Assembly (NCBI GenBank): GCA_007136165.1
Contig: SLHK01000192.1
Location: forward strand, 1-12,006
Reading direction: 5' to 3'
Source: Syntrophomonadaceae bacterium
GTDB taxonomy: Bacteria; Bacillota; Dethiobacteria; PWVN01
DNA: 12,006 nt
In this document: positions 7,184-12,006 of the stretch, one piece after another
Numbering within the stretch: position 1 is the stretch's first letter
How the letters are laid out: every line of letters starts with the position of its first letter
The notes under the pieces: generated by a model
Seen by the model: the letters and a program-made list of their open reading frames with translations, nothing else
Databases searched by the model: none
What the model was told of the DNA's origin: nothing
Position numbers and translations under genes: made by a program

Positions 7184-7212
7184 ATTATAAAGCCCGGTTT
7201 TTGGTACGTCAA
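7184..7212 (-). promoter_or_regulatory. copA: Sigma-A-type promoter of copA
   Basis: On the minus strand, TTGACG (7212-7207) is separated by exactly 17 nt from a perfect TATAAT (7189-7184). Transcription would start near 7177, giving a leader of about 80 nt before the TTG start, with the CsoR-like operator just after the start point. This is the best promoter in the window. The rest of the spacer up to 7358 is AT-rich and I see no gene or other clear element in it. Confidence 0.8.
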
Positions 7213-7358
7213 GGGTATTTTTTTGCTAAGGCCTATTATATGCCAGGAATTTGGTTTTCCGCAACTATTTCTATAATTTTTTCTGACAAGTTTTCCACTG
7301 ATTGTCTAATGTGTTTACATATTCGCCATCTGGAGACGGGGTTTAAATTGGCATTAAC

Positions 7359-7399
7359 AAGAAAATAAATGAGCCGGAAGGATTTTCCCCTTCCGGCTC
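7359..7399 (-). terminator. Rho-independent terminator of the ferritin-like small gene
   Basis: Perfect 11-bp stem (GAGCCGGAAGG at 7371-7381 with CCTTCCGGCTC at 7389-7399) and a 7-nt loop. On the minus strand it is followed by ATTTATTTTCTT (7370-7359). It begins 12 nt after the stop of the minus-strand gene at 7412. Confidence 0.88.
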
Positions 7400-7411
7400 G
7401 GGTGGCCCACC

Positions 7412-7606
7412 CTAGGCATTGAAGTCCCGGTCATATTTCCCCAGGAGTTCTTTGATCTTTCTCGCCTGCATGGCTTCCGTTTCGGCAAAGTCCCGAAACA
7501 CCCGGGCCACTTCCTCGTCCTCGGTGCTGTCGGCGAAACGCTGGTAATCCCTTACCTGTTCCTGTTCATTGAGAAGGGCTCTTTTGAGGAAATCCTTTGT
7601 GTCCAT
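7412..7606 (-). CDS. Small ferritin-like/rubrerythrin-like helical protein
   Basis: 64-residue, highly charged, all-helical protein, MDTKDFLKRALLNEQEQVRDY... It resembles a single helical hairpin of the ferritin-like or rubrerythrin fold: E14/E16 and Y21 in the first helix, a turn at TEDEE, then FRDFAETEAMQARKIKELLGKY. In rubrerythrins the second helix carries E-x-x-H; here it is E44-x-x-Q47, so the usual iron ligand is absent. A full domain has four helices, so this would have to dimerise or have another role. The open frame extends upstream to 7711, but ATG 7606-7604 has GGAGG seven bases upstream and the extra 35 residues look non-coding. It is divergent from the PspC gene and has its own terminator. 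The gene is likely real; the fold is a resemblance and the function is unknown. Confidence 0.75.
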   Translation of the reverse strand: MDTKDFLKRALLNEQEQVRDYQRFADSTEDEEVARVFRDFAETEAMQARKIKELLGKYDRDFNA

Positions 7607-7756
7607 GTCCTCACCTCCGCCGGTTCGTTGATTTCTCCAGGCCAACCCTGCCGCCCGGAAGGCACAGTATCTGTAAATAGTATGTTTCCGGAAAAGCGCC
7701 TTATGCGGCAAAACATTAATATTCCTTAAAAAAGGAGGAAATTTGCCGTCAAATGA

Positions 7757-7764
7757 TATATAAT
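7757..7764 (+). promoter_or_regulatory. Possible -10 region of the PspC gene
   Basis: TGATATATAAT (7754-7764) contains TATAAT at 7759-7764 and an extended-type TG before TATATA. It lies about 48 nt upstream of the GTG start. No good -35 hexamer is visible, so the promoter would be of the extended -10 kind or need an activator. Confidence 0.4.
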
Positions 7765-7811
7765 ATTAGAGTGTTAATGGAGAAGATATTTTTATGACGG
7801 GAGGGTTGATT

Positions 7812-8246
7812 GTGGCAAAAAAACTTTACCGCTCACGCAGCCAGATGATGCTGGGGGGCGTATGCGGGGGGTTGGCGGAATATTTTGATGTGGATGTGAC
7901 TATTATCCGGCTTCTCTGGGTCCTGGCATTCTTTGCCGGAGGGGCGGGGATTCTGGCTTATCTGATAGCCTGGGTAATCATCCCCGAGAAACCTTCGGGC
8001 TACGAAAAAAAAACTGAACCTTTAGAATACCCGGAAGAAGAGGGCGACTGCCCCGTGGAAGTACAGGAGAAGGACCCGGAACCGGAAAGAACGGATGGAA
8101 ACAAGCTGATAGGACTAATATTTATCCTGGCAGGGGTTTATTTCTTTGCCAGGCACTTCTTTCCCCGTTATCTGCTCATCCAGTACTGGCCGGTTCTGTT
8201 AATCATATTGGGGGTTTTCTTCCTGGTGCGGGGTGTGAAGAAATAA
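7812..8246 (+). CDS. PspC domain-containing membrane protein
   Basis: 144-residue protein beginning MAKKLYRSRSQMMLGGVCGGLAEYFDVDVTIIRLLWVL in the frame, the standard start of PspC-family proteins (KLYRS...GGVCGGLAEYF). The PspC domain covers about residues 3-60 with one or two hydrophobic segments ending AWVIIPEKP. An acidic, charged linker (about 62-100) follows, then two more hydrophobic stretches (GLIFILAGVYFFA and WPVLLIILGVFFLV) and a basic VRGVKK tail. Family members take part in envelope stress or membrane-integrity responses; the exact job here is unknown. An upstream in-frame ATG (7794) exists, but GTG 7812 has GGGAGG at 7799-7804 with 7-nt spacing and matches the family N-terminus. 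It stands alone between divergent and terminator signals. Confidence 0.92.
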   Translation: MAKKLYRSRSQMMLGGVCGGLAEYFDVDVTIIRLLWVLAFFAGGAGILAYLIAWVIIPEKPSGYEKKTEPLEYPEEEGDCPVEVQEKDPEPERTDGNKLIGLIFILAGVYFFARHFFPRYLLIQYWPVLLIILGVFFLVRGVKK

Positions 8247-8264
8247 AAAACTGTGCCATATTTT

Positions 8265-8290
8265 AGGAGAGCTTGCGGGCTCTTTTTTTT
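8265..8290 (+). terminator. Rho-independent terminator of the PspC gene
   Basis: AGAGC (8268-8272) pairs with GCTCT (8279-8283), extended by A-T and G-T pairs, with a 6-nt loop and an eight-T run ending at 8290. It lies about 20 nt after the stop. Confidence 0.8.
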
Positions 8291-8373
8291 ATGGGCCTAT
8301 CTTTTTTTTCGCCGCCAGGAGGAAATATGAAATTTGTGAAGAATTTAACTAACCAATGTAGGGCTTTAATAAA

Positions 8374-8379
8374 TATAAT
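8374..8379 (+). promoter_or_regulatory. Possible -10 box of the alpha/beta hydrolase gene
   Basis: A perfect TATAAT about 35 nt upstream of the GTG start, in an AT-rich stretch following a terminator. No convincing -35 hexamer is found at 16-18 nt. Confidence 0.4.
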
Positions 8380-8414
8380 CCTTGAGGTATTCTTTAACGG
8401 GAGGTGGGCCGGGA

Positions 8415-9191
8415 GTGCCCAAGATAAAAGTAGCCGATGAACTGCTCTATTATGAAGATAGCGGGGATATGTGCGGAGGAAGCACCTTGCTCCTGCTTCA
8501 CGGGGCGGGGGGTTCAAGCTGCCAGTGGGAAAAGGTTATTGGGGAATTGGCGGAAGGTCACCGGGTGCTGGCCCTGGATCTGCCCGGCCATGGGAATTCC
8601 AGCGGCAGGGGAAGCCGCTCTGTTAACTCTTACGTGAAAGTGGTCCGCTCTTTTACTGCCGCCCTGGAACTGCCCAACTTGATCCTCTGCGGCCACTCCC
8701 TGGGGGGGGCCATTGCCATGGAATACGCCCTGAAATATCCCGGTGTTCTTCAGGCCCTGGTCCTTGTATCCACGGGAGCCCGCCTTAAGGTGGCGCCCCT
8801 TTTTCTGGAGTTCTGCCTGGAGGGGAATATAGAAAAACTGCAGATTCTTCTGTCCAAGTACGCCTTTTCCCCCGGGACGCCCCTGGTGCAGATCCGCCGG
8901 TGGCAGAAGCAATGGGGGTTCCCTCCCCGGGAAATCGTCTATGGGGACTTTCTGGCCTGCAGCAGTTTTGACCGCATGGAAGATATCCAAAAAATCAAAG
9001 CCCCCACCCTTATCATCTGTGGGGATGAGGACCTGATGACCCCCCTGAAATATTCCACCTATCTGGCCGACAGGATTAAAGATTCCAGACTGGAAGTCAT
9101 TCCCGATGGCGGCCATATGCTGATGGTAGAAAAACCCCGGGAATTGAACAGGGCCATCTCCCAATTTGCCGGAGAGCTTTTAAAGGAATAG
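8415..9191 (+). CDS. Alpha/beta fold hydrolase
   Basis: 258-residue cytoplasmic serine hydrolase of the alpha/beta fold. Seen in order: the oxyanion loop HGAGG (29-33), DLPGHGNSS (about 55-63), the nucleophile elbow GHSLGG with Ser95 (93-98), a cap region about 122-190, the acid in ICGDEDLMTP (Asp206 likely) and the catalytic His234 in DGGHMLMVEKP. No signal peptide. The family includes esterases, lactonases and C-C bond hydrolases; the substrate is not predictable and the gene context gives no clue. The frame is open from TTG 8382, but GTG 8415 is preferred: GGGAGGTG at 8399-8406 precedes it and the product then begins with the usual short strand (MPKIKVADELLYYED). The stop is followed at once by a strong hairpin shared with the convergent peptidase gene. 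Confidence 0.93.
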   Translation: MPKIKVADELLYYEDSGDMCGGSTLLLLHGAGGSSCQWEKVIGELAEGHRVLALDLPGHGNSSGRGSRSVNSYVKVVRSFTAALELPNLILCGHSLGGAIAMEYALKYPGVLQALVLVSTGARLKVAPLFLEFCLEGNIEKLQILLSKYAFSPGTPLVQIRRWQKQWGFPPREIVYGDFLACSSFDRMEDIQKIKAPTLIICGDEDLMTPLKYSTYLADRIKDSRLEVIPDGGHMLMVEKPRELNRAISQFAGELLKE

Positions 9192-9192
9192 G

Positions 9193-9215
9193 GGGCGGCC
9201 TTAGGCCGCCCTTTT
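9193..9215. terminator. Terminator shared by hydrolase and pepF genes
   Basis: Perfect 8-bp GC stem (GGGCGGCC at 9193-9200, GGCCGCCC at 9204-9211) with a TTA loop, then TTTTACTTTTT on the plus strand. It starts one base after the hydrolase stop and lies directly after the pepF stop on the minus strand, where the following T-tract is weaker. It is strong for the plus strand and probably also acts on the minus strand. Confidence 0.85.
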
Positions 9216-11040
9216 ACTTTTTGCCACCGGGCAGCAGGATGCGCCTTAACTCCTCCAGCTTGTCCTCAAAAACACCGATGGTGTCCTCCAGGGGTGCGGG
9301 CTTTTCCATGTCCACTCCTGCCTGCCGGAGGATGTCCAGAGAGTAATCCGAGCCGCCTTTTTTCAAAAAGCCAACATATTTTTCCCGGGCCAAATCCCCT
9401 TCCTCCAGGATTCTTTTGGCGAAAGAGGTGCCGGCGGCAAACCCCGTCACATATTTATACACATAGAAGTTGTAGTAAAAATGGGGTACCCGGGCCCATT
9501 CCATCCCCAGGAGGGAGTCATGGGCAAATTCGCTCCCATAATAGCGCCGGTTCAATTCCAGCCACAGGGCGGCCAGTTTTTCCGCCGTCAGGGCTTCCCC
9601 CCCTTCCGCCATGGTATGGATTTTGAGCTCGAATTCCGCAAAAAGGGTTTGGCGGAACAGGGTGGTGCGGATGCCCTCCAGGTATTGATTCAGGATGGCA
9701 GCCCTTTCCCCCGGGGGGGATTCCTGGAGCAGGTGGTGGACCAGAAGGGCCTCATTGGCGGTGGAAGCCACTTCGGCGGAAAAAATGGTGTAGCGGGAAT
9801 AGATAAAAGGCTGTTCCCTGGAGGCATAATAGCTGTGGAGGGAGTGCCCCAGCTCGTGGGCCAGGGTAAAGACATCGTTCAGGGTGCCGTTGTAATTGAG
9901 GAGGATAAAGGGAGGGCTGTCATAGGTGCCGAAGGAATAGGCGCCCGATGTCTTCCCTTTGTTCTCATACACATCAATCCACCCCGCCGCAAAACCTTCC
10001 TTTACTTTCTCCGTGTACTCCTCCCCCAAAGGGGCCAGGGCCTTCAGGACAATTTCCCCGGCTTCTTCAAAGGTGTATTTCCTTTCCTGATCCGCTGCCG
10101 CCAGGGGGGCGTAGAGGTCAAAAAAGTGGACCCTGTCAATTCCCAGGACTTCTTTCTTCAGGGCCACGTAGCGGTGCAGGGGGGCCAGGTTATTGTTTAT
10201 GGTGTCCACCACATTCCGGTAGACCCGGGGATGGATGCGGTCCGCATCCAGGTAGTGCTCCAGGCTGGAAGGGTATTTTCGCGACCGGCTCAAAAAGATG
10301 TTTTTCTTGATGGCAGCGCCAAGGGCGGCGTTGAAGGTATTTTTGAAGCCTTCCAGGGTGGAAAACATGGCCGTAAAAGCTTCCTGCCGCACCCGCCGCT
10401 CCCGGGACTGCAGAAATGCAGCAAACCGGCCGCTGGTCAGTTTTACTTCCCGGCCTTTTTCGTCCTGGATGTCCGGATAGGTCAGATCGGCCCCCATCAG
10501 CATGCTAAAAATGTTTTCCGGCGTTTCCAGGACCTCTCCCGCCCGGGAGAGGAGTTCCTCCTCTTCTTCCGAAAGGACGTGGTCTCGCAGGCGGGCTATG
10601 TCTTCCAGGTAATGGCGGTACAGGGATAATTGCTCATGCTGCAGGTACTCCTGCAGAAGGCCGGGGTCCATCTTCAAAATCTCCGGTTTGATAAAGGCGA
10701 GGGCGGCCCCCGCCCGGGTGGCCAGGGAGACGGCCCTGTCCATGAGCTCCTGGCGGCTGCTCAGGGAATTGTCTTCATCCCGCCTCATCTTGGCATAGGC
10801 ATAGAGTTTTTCCACCGTCTCCATTACCCGGTCCTGCAGCTGCAGGCCCTGGAAGAGATCTTCTGCTGAATTGGCCAGGGTCCCCTTCCTGGCCGCCCCC
10901 TGGGGCAGCAGTTCCTCCACTTTGCGAAAATCGATCTCCCAGTCTTCGTCCTTCGGGTACATCAGCTCCAGTTTCCATTTGTACCGGGAGGGAATATCCT
11001 CCCGCAGGGGTATTCTTCCCCCATTCTTTTTATCATCCAT
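9214..11040 (-). CDS. pepF: Oligoendopeptidase F, M3 family zinc metallopeptidase
   Basis: 608-residue cytoplasmic zinc endopeptidase that cleaves short oligopeptides; the length is normal for PepF. The zinc motif is AHELGHSLHSYY (His395, Glu396, His399), with the third ligand probably Glu423 in FSAEVAST. Other family landmarks are GKTSGAYSFGTYDSPPFILLNYNG (split here as GKTSGAYSFGTY, 362-373, and PPFILLNYNG, 376-385) and the substrate-binding VPHFYYNFYVYKY (518-530). The N-terminal helical domain begins REDIPSRYKWKLELMYP, typical of M3B enzymes. ATG at 11040-11038 is preceded by AAAAGGAGG (11058-11050) with 9-nt spacing. No signal peptide, so it likely recycles peptides inside the cell. It converges with the hydrolase across the shared hairpin, and the next upstream gene has its own terminator, so pepF is probably monocistronic. 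Confidence 0.96.
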   Translation of the reverse strand: MDDKKNGGRIPLREDIPSRYKWKLELMYPKDEDWEIDFRKVEELLPQGAARKGTLANSAEDLFQGLQLQDRVMETVEKLYAYAKMRRDEDNSLSSRQELMDRAVSLATRAGAALAFIKPEILKMDPGLLQEYLQHEQLSLYRHYLEDIARLRDHVLSEEEEELLSRAGEVLETPENIFSMLMGADLTYPDIQDEKGREVKLTSGRFAAFLQSRERRVRQEAFTAMFSTLEGFKNTFNAALGAAIKKNIFLSRSRKYPSSLEHYLDADRIHPRVYRNVVDTINNNLAPLHRYVALKKEVLGIDRVHFFDLYAPLAAADQERKYTFEEAGEIVLKALAPLGEEYTEKVKEGFAAGWIDVYENKGKTSGAYSFGTYDSPPFILLNYNGTLNDVFTLAHELGHSLHSYYASREQPFIYSRYTIFSAEVASTANEALLVHHLLQESPPGERAAILNQYLEGIRTTLFRQTLFAEFELKIHTMAEGGEALTAEKLAALWLELNRRYYGSEFAHDSLLGMEWARVPHFYYNFYVYKYVTGFAAGTSFAKRILEEGDLAREKYVGFLKKGGSDYSLDILRQAGVDMEKPAPLEDTIGVFEDKLEELRRILLPGGKK

Positions 11041-11176
11041 GGGTTTAAACCTCCTTTTATCACGGCAGTGCTGCCGGCGGGCAGACGGCCATTTATAGTA
11101 TGTTCATGTTGAAGGGCCCCTATCTTTTCTCTCTGAAAATTTCTCTTTCCCAGGACTTGTTTCCTGCTTTTCCCAA

Positions 11177-11200
11177 AGAAAAAAGCCCCCTGCCGGGGGC
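11177..11200 (-). terminator. Rho-independent terminator of the polysaccharide deacetylase gene
   Basis: GCCCCC (11185-11190) pairs with GGGGGC (11195-11200) around a TGCC loop; on the minus strand a TTTTTTCTTT tract follows. It lies 17 nt after the stop of the minus-strand gene ending at 11218. Confidence 0.88.
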
Positions 11201-11217
11201 CTGACCTTCAGATTTTA

Positions 11218-12006
11218 TTAATCCAGGGTGTAAAAGTGAATTTCCCTGTCTCCCACCGCTTCCGGGTTTACCTTGTCCCGGTAGCTTTCCGGCACAGTGA
11301 TGATATGAGGGTTCCCGCTGCTGATATATCTCCTGTCCGGGCGGGTTTCAAAATACTCCAGCCAATCGTACATACCCACCCCGTCCACTTTCATTTCACT
11401 GGCCCGCACCCGGGGCAGCCTGGAAGGGTTGAAGTTGCTTGCGAAGGGAGAGGGAGCGGGACGGTACCCCACCAGCAGCACCGCCTCGTTTTCATAGCGG
11501 TACCCCTGGTATTGTCCTTCAAGGGCCAGGGAAGTTTCCCGGGGATAGCTGCCGTAAGGCAGGGCCAGGGAGCGCACCTCATATCCCGGCAGGATCTCCC
11601 CGGTCTTTTGCGCATGCAGGGCTATCTGCCTCTGCACCTCCTCATGGTCAACCCTGGCCAGGTTGGCATGTCCGTAGGTATGATTGCCGATCTCATAGCC
11701 CTTTTCCCGCAAGAACTCCAGTTTCTTCCGGATGTAGGGCTGCTGGCGGAAGGGCTGGGGGTAAAAGATGTAAAAGGTGGCGGCCCGGCCAAAGTCAGGA
11801 TGCCTGCTGTAAAAGTCCTCCAGGATCCCCACGGCGCTGTCGGGGTCCAGTTCTACCCCGCCGTCCGCTTCCAGGTAGTTGAACTGGTTTCGGGTGGAGT
11901 CGTCAAAGGTCAATATGACGGGACTGGTTCCCGCCGGCAGGTCAATTTCTCCCCGGACATAATCCAAGAGGCTGACGGTGCGGTAACCCCGCCGGTAAAG
12001 CTCTTC
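11218..12006 (-). CDS. Polysaccharide deacetylase (NodB-like), 5' end outside window
   Basis: The frame is open to the right edge, so the 262 visible residues (beginning EELYRRGYRTVSLLDYV) lack the N-terminus and any signal peptide or anchor. NodB-type carbohydrate esterases remove acetyl groups from peptidoglycan or other polysaccharides outside the cell, using a divalent metal. Visible motifs, numbered in the fragment: LTFDD (catalytic and metal Asp35/Asp36), NHTYGHANL (metal ligands His109 and His113) and LALPYGSYP (about 147-155). The usual glycine after TFDD is Ser (TFDDSTRNQFNYL), a variant I recall in related Firmicute deacetylases. After the NodB core come about 95 residues of uncertain role ending HFYTLD. 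TTG 11967 is an internal codon, not the start, because family-like sequence continues upstream. A T-tract terminator follows. The substrate is undetermined. Confidence 0.9.
   Translation of the reverse strand, partial: EELYRRGYRTVSLLDYVRGEIDLPAGTSPVILTFDDSTRNQFNYLEADGGVELDPDSAVGILEDFYSRHPDFGRAATFYIFYPQPFRQQPYIRKKLEFLREKGYEIGNHTYGHANLARVDHEEVQRQIALHAQKTGEILPGYEVRSLALPYGSYPRETSLALEGQYQGYRYENEAVLLVGYRPAPSPFASNFNPSRLPRVRASEMKVDGVGMYDWLEYFETRPDRRYISSGNPHIITVPESYRDKVNPEAVGDREIHFYTLD

Noticed and set aside
7731..7797. Orphan ribosome-site-like AAAGGAGG followed by a 14-codon ATG frame before the PspC gene
   Set aside because: Spacing to the ATG is 14 nt, the probable -10 box overlaps the frame, and the peptide has no recognisable features.
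10533..10552. Inverted repeat CCTCTCCCG/CGGGAGAGG in pepF
   Set aside because: It is internal to a conserved coding region with a two-base centre and is readily explained by codon composition.
9481..10629. 382-codon plus-strand open frame antisense to pepF
   Set aside because: It mirrors the GC-rich codon pattern of pepF, has Gly/Pro/Gln-rich non-family sequence and no supporting ribosome site.
11092..11100. TATAAA/TACTAT on the minus strand as a pepF promoter
   Set aside because: No acceptable -35 hexamer at 16-18 nt, so the call would rest on a common AT string.

Overview
The window looks like chromosome from an anaerobic Firmicute of the class Clostridia, possibly Peptococcaceae or a relative. 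The pointers are an oxygen-sensitive glycyl radical enzyme with its activase, a DUF1540 protein, strong AGGAGG ribosome sites, several GTG/TTG starts, moderately high GC coding DNA and AT-rich spacers with T-tract terminators. This placement is inference; no rRNA or other phylogenetic marker is present.

Layout. (1) 1-2945, plus strand: the C-terminal part of a glycyl radical activase, then a complete glycyl radical enzyme overlapping it by ATGA. The enzyme matches trans-4-hydroxy-L-proline dehydratase (HypD) at every active-site position I can recall, so the pair is called hypE-hypD. (2) 2938-3034: a palindrome over the hypD stop codon, a tandem repeat of 36 nt, and an inverted copy forming a 19-bp stem, together a REP-like element. 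(3) 3071-3244, minus: a DUF1540 cysteine protein. (4) 3363-4512, plus: an EamA/DMT permease followed by a DUF2892 membrane protein with a TTG start, ending at a hairpin terminator. (5) 4567-7098, minus: a two-HMA Cu+-exporting ATPase (CopA) with a near-consensus promoter and a CsoR-type operator upstream. (6) 7412-7606, minus: a 64-residue ferritin-like fragment protein with its own terminator. (7) 7812-8246, plus: a PspC-domain membrane protein. (8) 8415-9191, plus: an alpha/beta hydrolase. (9) 9214-11038, minus: oligoendopeptidase F, convergent with the hydrolase across a shared hairpin. (10) 11218-12006, minus: the C-terminal part of a polysaccharide deacetylase, with terminator.

How the genes work together. 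The only clear pathway unit is hypE-hypD: the activase makes the glycyl radical and HypD dehydrates 4-hydroxyproline to pyrroline-5-carboxylate. No proC, proline reductase or dedicated transporter is visible here. CopA with its operator forms a self-contained copper-efflux locus whose regulator must lie elsewhere. The remaining genes are single housekeeping or envelope genes, mostly with their own terminators. I see no phage, transposase, CRISPR array, tRNA or rRNA. The least ordinary items are the REP-like cluster fused to the hypD 3' end, the CsoR-type operator, a perfect 28-bp palindrome inside copA, and the minimal ferritin-like protein. Several starts were moved from the longest ORF to the codon supported by a ribosome site.
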